Shown in pieces: positions 16,957 through 26,305 of a stretch of DNA of 64,000 bases; position 1 is the first letter of the stretch; every line of letters starts with the position of its first letter. This DNA comes from a bacterium M00.F.Ca.ET.205.01.1.1 (GTDB taxonomy: Bacteria > Pseudomonadota > Alphaproteobacteria > Rhizobiales > Rhizobiaceae): positions 148,623 through 212,622 of the forward strand of contig SRUQ01000003.1 in assembly GCA_004791255.1 (NCBI GenBank), given 5' to 3'. Both the position numbers and the translations under genes were made by a program. Under the pieces are notes generated by a model. The model was not told where the DNA came from. It worked only from the letters and a program-made list of their open reading frames with translations, and made no database searches.

Positions 16957-18384
16957 ATGGAAAAAGCCGAAATCGGCCTGATCGGCCTTGGCACGATGGG
17001 CTCCAATCTGGCGCTCAACATCGCCGAGCACGGACACCGCATCGCCGTCTTCAACCGCACCCGGGCGCGCACCGACGCCTTTGTCGAGAATGCCGGCGCG
17101 CTGAAGGACATGGTCGTGCCTTGCTACAGCCTGGAGGAGCTTGCCGCTGCGATCCGGCCGCCGCGCCCGATCATCATCATGGTGCTGGCCGGCAAGCCGG
17201 TCGACGAACAGATCGCAGCGCTGCGCGGCGTGCTGTCCGACAACGACATCGTCATCGATGCCGGCAACGCCAATTTCCGCGACACGATGCGGCGTTTCTC
17301 AGAGCTTTCCGGCTCCGGCCTGACCTTCATCGGCATGGGCGTGTCCGGCGGTGAGGAGGGTGCGCGGCATGGGCCGTCGATCATGGTCGGCGGCACGGAA
17401 GACTCCTGGAAGCGGGTCGAAAAAGTGCTGACCGCCATCTCAGCCAAGTTCAAGGACGAGCCCTGTGCGGCCTGGCTCGGCACCGACGGCGCCGGCCATT
17501 TCGTCAAGACCATCCACAACGGCATCGAATATGCCGACATGCAGATGATCGCCGAGATCTACGGCATCCTGCGCGACGGCCTGGGCATGGGGCCGAAGGA
17601 AATCGGCAAGGTCTTCGAGCAGTGGAACCAGGGAAGGCTCAACTCATATCTGATCGAGATCACCGCCAAGGTGCTGGCCGCCGACGATGCCAAGACCGGC
17701 AAGCCGGTGGTCGACATCATCCTCGACCGCGCCGGCCAGAAAGGCACCGGCAAATGGTCGGTCATCGAGGCGCAGCAGCTTGGCATTCCGGCGACCGCGA
17801 TCGAGGCCGCGGTGGCGGCGCGCGTGCTGTCGTCGATCAAGGACGAGCGCCAGGCGGCGGAAAAGGCCTATGGCAATATCGGCGTGACGAAGATTTCCGG
17901 CGACAAGGACGCGCTGCTGAAAGACCTTGAACTGGCGCTGTTCGCCGGCAAGATCGCGGCTTACGCGCAAGGCTTCGCGGTGATGAGCGGCGCGTCGAAG
18001 GAGTTCAACTGGAACCTGCCGATGCCGACCATCGCCAAGATTTGGCGGGCCGGCTGCATCATCCGCTCGCAGATGCTGGACACCATGGCTGAGGCCTTCG
18101 GTTCGGGTGGCGCATCGACCAACCTTCTGATGGCACCGGCCTTCATCGCCATGATGAAGGAGGCGCATCCATCGCTGCGCCGCATCGTTGCCAGGGCTTC
18201 CGAGGCCGGAGCGCCGGTGCCGGCGCTGTCTTCCGCGCTGGCCTATTTCGACAGCTACAGGCAGGGCCGCGGGACCTCGAACCTGATCCAGGCGCAGCGC
18301 GATTTCTTCGGCGCTCATGGCTTCGAGCGCATCGGCGAGCAGGGGGCGTTCCATGGACCATGGGGCAGCGGCGCCACCGGCTAG
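16957..18384 (+). CDS. gnd: 6-phosphogluconate dehydrogenase, decarboxylating
   Basis: 475 residues. NADP-binding GLIGLGTMGSNLALNIAEHG; substrate site GMGVSGGEEGARHGPSIMVG; catalytic Lys in GHFVKTIHNGIEYADMQMIA; C-terminal segment QAQRDFFGAHGFERIG and DxFHGPW-like AFHGPWGSG. It converts 6-phosphogluconate to ribulose 5-phosphate and CO2 in the pentose phosphate pathway. ATG is preceded by gggaag. It is followed by a dispersed repeat that separates it from the convergent lacI-type gene. Confidence 0.96.
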   Translation: MEKAEIGLIGLGTMGSNLALNIAEHGHRIAVFNRTRARTDAFVENAGALKDMVVPCYSLEELAAAIRPPRPIIIMVLAGKPVDEQIAALRGVLSDNDIVIDAGNANFRDTMRRFSELSGSGLTFIGMGVSGGEEGARHGPSIMVGGTEDSWKRVEKVLTAISAKFKDEPCAAWLGTDGAGHFVKTIHNGIEYADMQMIAEIYGILRDGLGMGPKEIGKVFEQWNQGRLNSYLIEITAKVLAADDAKTGKPVVDIILDRAGQKGTGKWSVIEAQQLGIPATAIEAAVAARVLSSIKDERQAAEKAYGNIGVTKISGDKDALLKDLELALFAGKIAAYAQGFAVMSGASKEFNWNLPMPTIAKIWRAGCIIRSQMLDTMAEAFGSGGASTNLLMAPAFIAMMKEAHPSLRRIVARASEAGAPVPALSSALAYFDSYRQGRGTSNLIQAQRDFFGAHGFERIGEQGAFHGPWGSGATG

Positions 18385-18387
18385 AGG

Positions 18388-18500
18388 CAGGTGAGGTCGG
18401 CCTGCAAATGGTTGCAACCTGCGCTTCCGGTGCTCATGTACTTTAAGTGCGCTCCGCTCCGGTTCTCGGTATCAACCATTTTCGACTCGGCCTGACCCGA
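18388..18500. repeat. Dispersed palindromic repeat, copy A
   Basis: This copy shares gaggtcggcctgcaa, CTGCGCTTCCGGTGCTC, TACGCTCCGCTCCGG-like GCGCTCCGCTCCGG, TTCTCGGTATCAACC and TTTCGACTCGGCCTGACC with copies near 32170 and 41132. It lies between the convergent gnd and lacI-type genes. Inner inverted sequences (CCGGTGCTCA...GCTCCGG) can fold as a hairpin. Confidence 0.75.
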
Positions 18501-18517
18501 CTCTTAAGTCGCGCCAA

Positions 18518-19561
18518 TCAACCCCGATAGGCCAGGACCTCGCCCGGCACGCCGCACGACTGCAGCGACCCGGGTGCTGCGCCGCCGATCCAGCCCAGCA
18601 CGGAGCGGGCGAGTTCGGAGCCGGCCAGCCGAAAGTTCTCGTTGACGACAAGCAATTCCGGTCGGAACAGGTGCAGCAGGTCCGACGACTGCTTGGACAC
18701 CACGTCGACGTCGCGGCCGAGCTTCAGGCCGGCATCTTCGATGCCGGCGACGATGGCCAGCGTCGCGGCCGCGGCGCTGCTGACAAAGCCATCCGGCCTG
18801 ATATCGCGGCGCATCACCTGCGCGGTACGGCTCCTGATCTGCTCGATCGTATGGTCGATCGACACCGTGTTGAACGGGATTTCGCTGGCGCCGACCTCGC
18901 TCAGCGCATCGGCGAAACCGTTCAGCGTGTGGTCATAATAGGTCAGCCCCGGCGGCGGCGACAGAAGTGCCAGTCTGCGCCGGCCCATGCCCGACAACCG
19001 GCGCACCGCTTCCGCCGCGAAAGCATAGTTGTCGAAATCATAATAGGGGTGGACGAGCCCCATGTCGGTGCGGCCATGCGTTGCAAAAGGCATGCCGTGC
19101 TCCAGCATGTAGCGGGCGCGGGGATCGTTGGGCTGGGTGCGCGAGATGATGACGCCGTCGGCCGAGCCGGTCTCGACCAGATAGCGCACCGGATCCAGCG
19201 GATCCTGCGAGCGCGAATAGGGAGTGACGATCAGGTGATAGGGCGTGTCGGCCAGCACTTCCGAAACGCCATAGATGATATCCGAGACGAAGCTCATGAT
19301 CTCGCGATCGGTGTTGAGCACGAGGCTGATGACATTGGTCCTGCCGGTGCGCAGGCGCACGCCTGCACGGTTCGGCCGGTAGCCGATCTGCTTGGCGACG
19401 AGTTGGACGCGGCGCCTGGTTTCGGCGCCGATCTCCGGGGCATCCTTCAGGGCGCGCGACACGGTGGTGACGCCGAGCCCGGTCATGAAGGCAAGCGTCT
19501 TCAGCGTCGGCCGCCCTTGCGCCGCCGCCTCGTCATTGTTTTCCGAACGCCGTCTGTCCAT
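18518..19561 (-). CDS. LacI-family sugar regulator
   Basis: 347 residues. The N-terminal helix-turn-helix (about residues 19-45, LKTLAFMTGLGVTTVSRALK) and hinge helix (IGYRPNRAGVRLRTG) are typical of LacI, followed by a periplasmic-binding-protein-like sugar domain (SLVLNTDREIMSFVSDIIYG, DGVIISRTQPNDPRARYML, DGFVSSAAAATLAIVAGIED). It is divergent from a CUT1 importer operon. Two copies of a 14-bp sequence in the intergenic region, one near each gene, are its likely binding sites, suggesting autorepression and repression of the importer with a sugar as inducer. Confidence 0.93.
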   Translation of the reverse strand: MDRRRSENNDEAAAQGRPTLKTLAFMTGLGVTTVSRALKDAPEIGAETRRRVQLVAKQIGYRPNRAGVRLRTGRTNVISLVLNTDREIMSFVSDIIYGVSEVLADTPYHLIVTPYSRSQDPLDPVRYLVETGSADGVIISRTQPNDPRARYMLEHGMPFATHGRTDMGLVHPYYDFDNYAFAAEAVRRLSGMGRRRLALLSPPPGLTYYDHTLNGFADALSEVGASEIPFNTVSIDHTIEQIRSRTAQVMRRDIRPDGFVSSAAAATLAIVAGIEDAGLKLGRDVDVVSKQSSDLLHLFRPELLVVNENFRLAGSELARSVLGWIGGAAPGSLQSCGVPGEVLAYRG

Positions 19562-19660
19562 TCGTCCCGCCCGTCAGGCGCATAGCAGCCACCGGGCAGG
19601 TCGGCAATCGCCACGATTTGCGGCGCGTCATGATTTCAAGCCCGGAGAGGCTTCAATATA

Positions 19661-19674
19661 CTGAAACGTTACAG
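19661..19674. promoter_or_regulatory. LacI-type operator, lacI-proximal
   Basis: CTGAAACGTTACAG is centred on CG, as in LacI-family operators, and is the exact reverse complement of the site at 19933. It stands 100 bp upstream of the lacI-type start codon on the minus strand. Confidence 0.75.
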
Positions 19675-19932
19675 GTTGCCAATCTCGTTCGCCTGTTGCC
19701 GACTATGGCGGGGGACAGGCGGTTGTGAATTCACCCAGGAATTCAAGGCGGAACGCCGTCTTGCGATCTTTTTGCCGGCTGCCATGAGCAGCGTGCCTGT
19801 TTTGCGCTGCGGTTGCTCATATTGCGGCGCACAACGAATGGGAGGCGACATATTTTGTTCGCGGCTCGAAAAAATCTCGAAGGGTCTTCATGCATGGGGT
19901 TGCACCATCAGCCCAATTGCCGTATCGAAAAT
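19675..19932. other. Intergenic DNA between the two operators
   Basis: The 258 bp between the two 14-bp operators contain an open frame joined to the binding-protein gene, but it has no convincing ribosome binding site, and the real signal peptide starts at 19967. The two sites could allow looping between the divergent promoters. I see nothing else here. Confidence 0.4.
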
Positions 19933-19946
19933 CTGTAACGTTTCAG
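19933..19946. promoter_or_regulatory. LacI-type operator, importer-proximal
   Basis: CTGTAACGTTTCAG is the exact reverse complement of the site at 19661. It ends 20 bp before the start codon of the sugar-binding protein, overlapping the likely transcription start or leader, so binding here would block the importer operon. Confidence 0.75.
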
Positions 19947-19966
19947 ATTTCTGGGAGGAAGCCGAA

Positions 19967-21223
19967 ATGCGATACAGACTTTTGACCGCTGCGTTGGCAG
20001 CAACGGCCGCGCTGCAGTTCGCCGCCCCGGCCACTGCCGCGGACCTCGAAGTTATTCACTGGTGGACATCCAAGGGCGAGTCGGCTGCGGTCTCGCAGTT
20101 CGCCAAGGCCTTCGACAATGACGGTCACGGCGACAAGTGGGTGGACAGCGCCATCGCTCTCGGCGAAACCGCCCGCTCGACCGTCATGCAGCGCGTGCTC
20201 GGCGGCGATCCGCCCGGTGCCGCTCAGTTCAATCCCGGTCGCCAGTACGAGGAACTGATTTCGGGCGGCAAGCTGCTCGACCTCACCGATGTCGCGACCG
20301 CCGGCAAGTGGGGTGATGTCATTCGCCCGAAGGCGATCGGCAGCGCCTGTCTCGTTGACGGCCATTGGTGGTGCGTGCCGGTCAACATCCACTCGAACTA
20401 CTGGGCCTGGTACTCCAAGCCGGTGTTCGAGAAAGCCGGCGTGCCGGAACCGAAGAGCATGGCCGACTTCATCGCGGCGGCGCCGAAGATAAAGGCGGCC
20501 GGTTTCATTCCCTTCGCCATCGGCGGCGACGGAAACGGCTGGCAGATTCAGCTGCTCTTCCAGGACATGGTCACCGAGGCACTCGGTATCGCCAAGCGCG
20601 ACGAGATGTATACGAAGAAGAGCGCCGAAATCGCCGGCGGCCCGGAGATGAAAGGCGTCTTCACGCAGTTGAGGGCCCTGAAGCAGTTAACCGACAATGG
20701 CTATGCCAATCGCAACTGGAACGACACCACCAATCTGGTGATCACCGGCAAGGCCGGACTCCAGGTAATGGGCGACTGGGCGCGCGGCGAATTCGCGGCC
20801 GCCGGCATGACCGGCGTCAAGGATTTCGGCTGCATGATCGGCCTCAACGAGGACAAGCCGGTGGTCAGCACCGACGGCGACATCATCGTGTTCTTCAAAC
20901 AGAACAATCCAGATGTCGAAGCCGCGCAGAAGCGTCTCGCGGCGCTGCTGATCAGCCCTGAGGTCCAGGTTGCGTTCAACAACGCCAAGGGTTCGATGCC
21001 CGTGCGTGCCGACGTCGACATGTCTACGGCCGATCCGTGCATGCAGAAGTCGCTGAAAGCAGTGGACAATCCGGCCAACATCGTCACCGCGACGAACCGG
21101 TTCATCACCGAGAACACCAATCAGCAGCTCAACGAGCTGGTCGGGCAGTACTTCGCGGACGACTCCATGACCGCCGAGGACGCCACGGCGAAGTTCGCGA
21201 CCATCATCGGCAATTCGGACTAG
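19967..21223 (+). CDS. CUT1 ABC transporter sugar-binding protein (glucose/mannose GtsA-like)
   Basis: 418 residues starting at the ATG after gggaggaag. Signal peptide MRYRLLTAALAATAALQFAA with cleavage near ATAA|DLEV. The mature start DLEVIHWWTSKGESAAVSQF and GGDPPGAAQFNPGRQYEEL, and later PVNIHSNYWAWYSKPVFEKA and QVMGDWARGEFAAAG, match binding proteins of the glucose/mannose GtsA group of CUT1 importers. The operon goes on with two permeases, an ATPase, and two or three sugar-converting enzymes. Exact sugar unknown. Confidence 0.93.
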   Translation: MRYRLLTAALAATAALQFAAPATAADLEVIHWWTSKGESAAVSQFAKAFDNDGHGDKWVDSAIALGETARSTVMQRVLGGDPPGAAQFNPGRQYEELISGGKLLDLTDVATAGKWGDVIRPKAIGSACLVDGHWWCVPVNIHSNYWAWYSKPVFEKAGVPEPKSMADFIAAAPKIKAAGFIPFAIGGDGNGWQIQLLFQDMVTEALGIAKRDEMYTKKSAEIAGGPEMKGVFTQLRALKQLTDNGYANRNWNDTTNLVITGKAGLQVMGDWARGEFAAAGMTGVKDFGCMIGLNEDKPVVSTDGDIIVFFKQNNPDVEAAQKRLAALLISPEVQVAFNNAKGSMPVRADVDMSTADPCMQKSLKAVDNPANIVTATNRFITENTNQQLNELVGQYFADDSMTAEDATAKFATIIGNSD

Positions 21224-21240
21224 CAACGACCAGTACCTGG

Positions 21241-21265
21241 AGGCGCCGCCCTTGAGGCGGCGCCT
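21241..21265 (+). terminator. Intra-operon hairpin after the binding-protein gene
   Basis: AGGCGCCGCC and GGCGGCGCCT form a perfect 10-bp stem with loop CTTGA, 17 bp after the binding-protein stop. No T tract follows. As in the other importer operon at 8358, this should favour the mRNA of the binding protein over the permease genes 130 bp further on. Confidence 0.6.
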
Positions 21266-21395
21266 TCACTCCTGTCCCAAGGCCCGAGAGGACTCCTCTC
21301 TATCGGCGACGGTCGCCACATCGGCCTGGGACCGGTGGTTCGTGCAACGTTGAGTTTCGCGCCGGCGTGTCGGTGGAAGCGGAGAAAAACGGACG

Positions 21396-22292
21396 ATGCA
21401 GAAGAGCTGGAGACGCAGATTTCATTTGCCCGCCGTCATCGGGACGATACCGATGATCCTCGTTGCCGTCGGCGTGTTCGTGATCGGTATCGGCTTCTCG
21501 GTGCTATGGTCTTTCACCAGCTCCAAGCTTTTCCCCACCTATGATTTTGTCGGCCTGGCGCAGTACAGGCGACTTTGGGCCGATAGCCGCTGGCTCGTCT
21601 CGGTCAACAACATCTGGTTCTTCGGGCTGATGTCCATCACCTGTAATATGGTGTTCGGCTACCTGCTTGCGGTCTTCATGGACCAGCGCATCCGCCAGGA
21701 GGACCTGTTCCGGTCGATATTCCTCTACCCGTTCGCCATGTCGCTGATCGTCACCGGCCTCGTCTGGCAGTGGGTGCTCGATCCCAATCTCGGCCTGCAG
21801 GAGGCACTGCGCAACTTGGGCTGGTCGAGCTTCAGTTTCGCTCCGCTGGTCGATGCCAACACCGCGATCTATGCGCTGGTGGTGGCGGGCATCTGGCAGG
21901 GCTCGGGCGTGACGATGGCGATCCTGCTTGCCGGGCTGCGCGGCGTCGACGAGGAGATCTGGAAGGCGGCGAAGGTCGACGGCATCCCGACGTGGCGCAC
22001 GCATCTTTCCATCGTGGCGCCAATGATGAAGGGCGCCTTCGCCACTGCCTTCGTTCTCCAGTGCGTGAGCGTCGTGCGCGTCTACGACCTGGTCATTGCC
22101 ATGACCGGCGGCGGTCCCGGCATCGCTACGTCGATGCCGGCGGTCTACGTCATCCAGCTCATCACCGTCCGGCAGAATGTCGGCCAAGGCATGGCAGCGG
22201 CAACGATGATGCTGCTGCCGGTGCTGGTCGTGCTGGCTTTCAGCGGCATTGTGATCTGGCGGCGAAATCGCCTGGGAGGAGCGGAGGCATGA
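21396..22292 (+). CDS. CUT1 ABC transporter permease 1
   Basis: 298 residues with six membrane segments (first: LPAVIGTIPMILVAVGVFVI). The MalF-like coupling loop (EAA motif) is seen in EEIWKAAKVDGIPTWRTHLS. Segments such as LYPFAMSLIVTGLVWQWVLD and NPNLGLQEALRNLGW fit the GtsB-type permeases. The stop codon overlaps the ATG of the second permease. Confidence 0.93.
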   Translation: MQKSWRRRFHLPAVIGTIPMILVAVGVFVIGIGFSVLWSFTSSKLFPTYDFVGLAQYRRLWADSRWLVSVNNIWFFGLMSITCNMVFGYLLAVFMDQRIRQEDLFRSIFLYPFAMSLIVTGLVWQWVLDPNLGLQEALRNLGWSSFSFAPLVDANTAIYALVVAGIWQGSGVTMAILLAGLRGVDEEIWKAAKVDGIPTWRTHLSIVAPMMKGAFATAFVLQCVSVVRVYDLVIAMTGGGPGIATSMPAVYVIQLITVRQNVGQGMAAATMMLLPVLVVLAFSGIVIWRRNRLGGAEA

Positions 22293-23224
22293 CCGCAGCT
22301 CAGATCACCGCAACGCAGCCTATTCAGAACGCGCTGGACCAGGCCGCCGCGGGGCCCTACGGGGCGAAACCGCGACACGTGTCGGCCGGCCGCATCGGCC
22401 TTTATGCGTTCCTGATCGTTGCGGCTCTCTTCTTCCTGATCCCGGTCTACATCATGATCGTCACATCGCTGAAGGGGATGCCGGAGATCAGGCTCGGACA
22501 CCTGTTCAACCTTCCGGGCGAGCCGACCTTTCAACCTTGGCTCGACGCCTGGTTGCATGCCTGTACCGGCCGCGATTGCAACGGTCTCAGTCCAGGTTTC
22601 TACAATTCGGTGAAGATCACCTTGCCCAGCGTCGCGATCTCGATCATCTGCGCGTCGATCAATGGCTACGCGCTGACCTTCTGGCCATACAAGGGCGCCA
22701 ACCTTCTGTTCGGACTGCTCGTGTTCGGCGCCTTCGTGCCGTATCAGGTCGTGATCTATCCCCTGATCATCGGACTGAGCTCGGTCGGGCTGTTCGCGAC
22801 CCTGCCTGGCATCATCATCGTCCACACCATCTTCGGCATGCCCATCCTGACGCTGCTGTTCCGCAATTTCTATGCGGCACTGCCGGTCGAGCTGTTCAAG
22901 GCGGCGCGCGTCGACGGGGCGGGTTTCTGGCGCATCTTCTTCCATATCATGCTGCCGATGTCGGTGCCGATCACCGTCGTCGCCATCATCCTGCAAGTGA
23001 CCGGCATCTGGAATGACTTCCTGTTCGGCGTCGTGTTCGCCGGGCGCTCCAACTGGCCGATGACGGTGCAGCTCAACAACATCGTCAACACCACGACCGG
23101 CGTCAGGGAATACAACGTCAACATGGCGGCCACTATTCTGACGGCGGCGGTGCCGTTGCTCATCTATTTCATCTCCGGAAGATGGTTCGTGCGCGGCATC
23201 GCCGCCGGCGCGGTGAAAGGCTAG
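22289..23224 (+). CDS. CUT1 ABC transporter permease 2
   Basis: 311 residues, MalG-like, with a proline-rich or polar N-terminal tail of about 40 residues, then six membrane segments. The EAA loop is LPVELFKAARVDGAGFWRIF. NSVKITLPSVAISIICASIN and GAFVPYQVVIYPL also fit. Start ATG overlaps the previous stop (ATGA) and ggagg lies just upstream. An insert with two Cys (HACTGRDCNG) is near residue 90. Confidence 0.93.
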   Translation: MTAAQITATQPIQNALDQAAAGPYGAKPRHVSAGRIGLYAFLIVAALFFLIPVYIMIVTSLKGMPEIRLGHLFNLPGEPTFQPWLDAWLHACTGRDCNGLSPGFYNSVKITLPSVAISIICASINGYALTFWPYKGANLLFGLLVFGAFVPYQVVIYPLIIGLSSVGLFATLPGIIIVHTIFGMPILTLLFRNFYAALPVELFKAARVDGAGFWRIFFHIMLPMSVPITVVAIILQVTGIWNDFLFGVVFAGRSNWPMTVQLNNIVNTTTGVREYNVNMAATILTAAVPLLIYFISGRWFVRGIAAGAVKG

Positions 23225-23229
23225 TGGAC

Positions 23230-24327
23230 ATGGCTGAGAACGGCACCAGCGTTTCGATCCAGGACCTGTCGCTGAGCTTCGGCGCGGTCCCGGTGCTGCA
23301 CACGCTCAACCTCGATGTCGCCGAAGGCGAATTCATCGTGCTGCTCGGCCCTTCCGGCTGCGGCAAGTCGACCTTGCTCAACTGCGTCGCCGGTCTGCTC
23401 GACATTTCGGAAGGCCGCATCTTCATCAAGGGCAAGAACGTCACCTGGGAAGAACCCAAGGATCGCGGCATCGGCATGGTGTTCCAGTCCTATGCGCTCT
23501 ATCCGCAGATGACGGTGGAGAAGAACCTTTCCTTCGGACTGCGCGTTGCCGGCATCCCGAAGGACGAGATCGCCAAGCGCATCGCGCGCGCCGCCGAAAT
23601 CCTGCAGATCGAGCCGCTTTTGCAGCGCAAGCCAGCCGCACTTTCGGGCGGCCAGCGCCAGCGCGTGGCGATCGGGCGGGCGCTGGTGCGCGACGTCGAT
23701 GTCTTCCTGTTCGACGAGCCGCTGTCCAATCTCGACGCCAAGCTGCGCTCGGAACTGCGCGTCGAAATCAAGCTCCTGCACCGCAAGCTGCAGAACACCA
23801 TGATCTACGTCACGCATGACCAGATCGAGGCGATGACGCTGGCCGACCGCATTGCGGTGATGAAGGGGGGCGTCATCCAGCAGCTCGACGCGCCGCAGAC
23901 CATCTACAACCGCCCGGTCAACCGCTTCGTCGCCGGCTTCCTCGGCTCGCCGGCGATGAATTTTATTGAGGGGCAGCTGGAGGGCGGCACGCCGGCGGCC
24001 TTCAAGACAGGCGACGTATCCATATCGCTCGACCGCTACGCCTTCGACGGCGCGGTCAATGGCAGTGGCGCTTGCGTGTTGGGCATCCGGCCAGAGCATG
24101 TTGTCTTTGGCGAGGCGGCAAATTCGATGCCGTTCGCCACCGATGCCGCCGTCGAGATTGTCGAGCCGATGGGCTCCGATACGCTGGTGTGGACGAAGCT
24201 CGGAGGCCGCAATTTCTCGTTCCGTGTCGAGGCGGAAAAGACCCTGCGCAATGGCGATCCGGTCCGGATCGGCTTTGATCCTGCCCGCGCCTCGCTCTTC
24301 GACGCTCAATCCGGCAACCGTATGTAG
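23230..24327 (+). CDS. CUT1 ABC transporter ATPase (UgpC/MalK-like)
   Basis: 365 residues. Walker A GPSGCGKSTLLNCVAG, Q-loop MVFQSYALYPQ, signature LSGGQRQRVAIGRAL, Walker B VFLFDEPLSNLD, H-loop YVTHDQIEAM. The C-terminal half is a TOBE/MalK regulatory domain (GIRPEHVVFGEAAN). It belongs to the importer encoded from 19967. GTG five bases upstream is an alternative start. Six bases separate it from the permease stop. Confidence 0.95.
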   Translation: MAENGTSVSIQDLSLSFGAVPVLHTLNLDVAEGEFIVLLGPSGCGKSTLLNCVAGLLDISEGRIFIKGKNVTWEEPKDRGIGMVFQSYALYPQMTVEKNLSFGLRVAGIPKDEIAKRIARAAEILQIEPLLQRKPAALSGGQRQRVAIGRALVRDVDVFLFDEPLSNLDAKLRSELRVEIKLLHRKLQNTMIYVTHDQIEAMTLADRIAVMKGGVIQQLDAPQTIYNRPVNRFVAGFLGSPAMNFIEGQLEGGTPAAFKTGDVSISLDRYAFDGAVNGSGACVLGIRPEHVVFGEAANSMPFATDAAVEIVEPMGSDTLVWTKLGGRNFSFRVEAEKTLRNGDPVRIGFDPARASLFDAQSGNRM

Positions 24328-24382
24328 ATCTCAAGCACCATCCTCCCCCGAGACCATCCCCCAAGCAGAACGGACAGAGACG

Positions 24383-25129
24383 ATGAACTGGTCATTCCAA
24401 CTTTACAGCGCCCGCAATTTCCAACCCTGGGAAGGCGTGCTCGAGACGCTGGGCAAGCTCGGCTATACCCAGGTCGAAGGCTTTGGCGGCGTCTATGACG
24501 ATCCCAAGGCTTTTCGCGCCGAACTCGACAAGAACGGCCTTGCCATGCCGACCGGACATTTTTCCATCGATGCGCTGGAGACTGATTTCGACGGTGTGCG
24601 CAGGATCGCCGATACGCTCGGCGTCAAGCTGCTGATCTGCCCCTATCTCATGCCCGATGCCCGGCCGAACGATGCTGCCGGCTGGCGCGGGTTCGGCGAG
24701 CGTCTGGCCAAGGTCGGCGAGACCGCCGAGAAGGCCGGCTACGGTTTTGCCTGGCACAACCATGATTTCGAGTTCAAGGCACTCGCCGACGGCTCGTTGC
24801 CGCAGGATCACATCCTGTCGTCCGCGCCCGGCATCGGCTGGGAGATGGACGTCGCCTGGGTGGTGCGCGGCGGCGCCGATCCGCTGCCCTGGATCGAAAA
24901 ACACGGCAAGCGCATCGTCGCCGTCCACGTCAAGGACATGGCCAAGCCGGGCGAGGGGCTCGACGAGGACGGCTGGTCGGATGTCGGCCACGGCGTCATC
25001 GACTGGGCCGGCCTGATCGAGGCGCTGCGGGCCAAGAGCGCCGCCAAATATTTCGTCATGGAACAGGATAACCCGAACGACATCGAGCGCTTCGCTCGCC
25101 GTTCGATCGCATCCGTCAAGGCTTACTAG
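24383..25129 (+). CDS. Sugar phosphate isomerase/epimerase family (xylose-isomerase-like TIM barrel)
   Basis: 248 residues, AP_endonuc_2/IolE-type TIM barrel. FQLYSARNFQPWEGVLETLG at the N terminus; metal-binding candidates in AWHNHDFEF (His-Asn-His), GWEMDVAWVVRGG (Glu-Asp), HVKDMAKPGEG and FVMEQDN (Glu). These fit an isomerase or epimerase, or a 3-keto sugar converting enzyme, paired with the Gfo/Idh dehydrogenase that begins 11 bp later. Substrate not assignable. Confidence 0.87.
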   Translation: MNWSFQLYSARNFQPWEGVLETLGKLGYTQVEGFGGVYDDPKAFRAELDKNGLAMPTGHFSIDALETDFDGVRRIADTLGVKLLICPYLMPDARPNDAAGWRGFGERLAKVGETAEKAGYGFAWHNHDFEFKALADGSLPQDHILSSAPGIGWEMDVAWVVRGGADPLPWIEKHGKRIVAVHVKDMAKPGEGLDEDGWSDVGHGVIDWAGLIEALRAKSAAKYFVMEQDNPNDIERFARRSIASVKAY

Positions 25130-25140
25130 GAACAATCACA

Positions 25141-26283
25141 ATGGCAAAGAAGCTGGGTATTGGCGTTATCGGCTGCGGTAACATCTCGAAGGCGTATTTC
25201 TCGCTGGCGCCGCTGTTTCGCGGCATCGAGATGCGCGCCTGCGCGGACATCAACATGGATGCGGCCAAGGCAAGGGCGAAGGAATTCAAGCTGCGCGCCG
25301 AGACCGTCGAGGACCTGCTCAAGGCCGACGACATCGATATCATCGTCAACCTGACGATCCCGGCCGTGCACTATGAAGTGTCGAAACGGGTGCTCGACGC
25401 CGGCAAGCATGTCTATTCGGAAAAGCCCTTCGTGCTGTCGCTCAAGGAGGGCCAGGACCTCAAGGCGCGGGCCGAAAAGAAGGGTCTGCGCATCGGTTCG
25501 GCGCCCGACACTTTTCTCGGCGGGGCGCATCAGCTGGTGCGCGAACTGATCGACGGGGGAAAGCTCGGCAAGATCACCAGCGGCACCTGCCATGTCATGG
25601 GGCACGGTATGGAGCACTGGCACCCCAATCCGGATTTCTTCTTCCAGCCGGGCGCCGGGCCGGTGCTCGACATCGGGCCGTACTACGTCACCAACCTGAT
25701 CCAGCTGCTCGGGCCGGTGAAGCAGGTCGCGGCCTTCGCGACGACGCCAGCCAAGGAGCGCACCATTAGCTCAAAGCCGCGTGCGGGCGAAAAGATCCCG
25801 GTCAACACGCCGACGACCATCCACGGCCTGCTGGAGTTCGAGAACGGCGCCGTGATCACGCTCAACACCAGCTGGGATGTCTGGGCACACGGCCATGCGC
25901 CGATGGAACTCTACGGCGAGGCCGGTACGGTGTTCGTGCCCGATCCGAACTTCTTCGGTGGCGACGTGCGCTTCACCGAGGAGGGCAAGCCGGTCAAGAA
26001 ATTGCCCAAGTGGAAGCATCCGTTCGGCGTTCCCAACGAAATGCACGGCCAGGGCATGATGGCCAACTACCGCACATCAGGCCTCGCCGACATGGCGCTG
26101 GCGATCGCCGAGGGGCGTCCGCACCGCTGTTCCATGGAACTGGCGCTGCATGCGGTCGACGTCATGACCAGCATCCTGCGTTCGGGCGAGACCGGCAAGT
26201 TCGTCGCCATGCAGACGACCTGCGAGCGGCCTGCGGCACTCGGTGTCGAGGAGGCCAAGGCGCTGCTGGCGAAGAAGAAATAG
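25141..26283 (+). CDS. Gfo/Idh/MocA-family sugar oxidoreductase
   Basis: 380 residues. Rossmann motif GIGVIGCGNISKAYF, then VNLTIPAVHYEVSKRVLDAG and KHVYSEKPF (catalytic Lys of the EKP motif). A C-terminal alpha/beta substrate domain follows (LDIGPYYVTNLIQLLGPVKQ with the conserved DxGxYY). Such NAD(P)-dependent enzymes oxidise or reduce hexoses and inositols, often via 3-keto sugars. It is in one operon with the isomerase at 24383 and the importer. Confidence 0.92.
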   Translation: MAKKLGIGVIGCGNISKAYFSLAPLFRGIEMRACADINMDAAKARAKEFKLRAETVEDLLKADDIDIIVNLTIPAVHYEVSKRVLDAGKHVYSEKPFVLSLKEGQDLKARAEKKGLRIGSAPDTFLGGAHQLVRELIDGGKLGKITSGTCHVMGHGMEHWHPNPDFFFQPGAGPVLDIGPYYVTNLIQLLGPVKQVAAFATTPAKERTISSKPRAGEKIPVNTPTTIHGLLEFENGAVITLNTSWDVWAHGHAPMELYGEAGTVFVPDPNFFGGDVRFTEEGKPVKKLPKWKHPFGVPNEMHGQGMMANYRTSGLADMALAIAEGRPHRCSMELALHAVDVMTSILRSGETGKFVAMQTTCERPAALGVEEAKALLAKKK

Positions 26284-26305
26284 CCTGGATTATCGATAAT
26301 TCTGA

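Noticed and set aside
15099..17111. 670-codon minus-strand frame opposite copCD and gnd
   Set aside because: Shadow of two conserved plus-strand genes; no domain and very biased composition.
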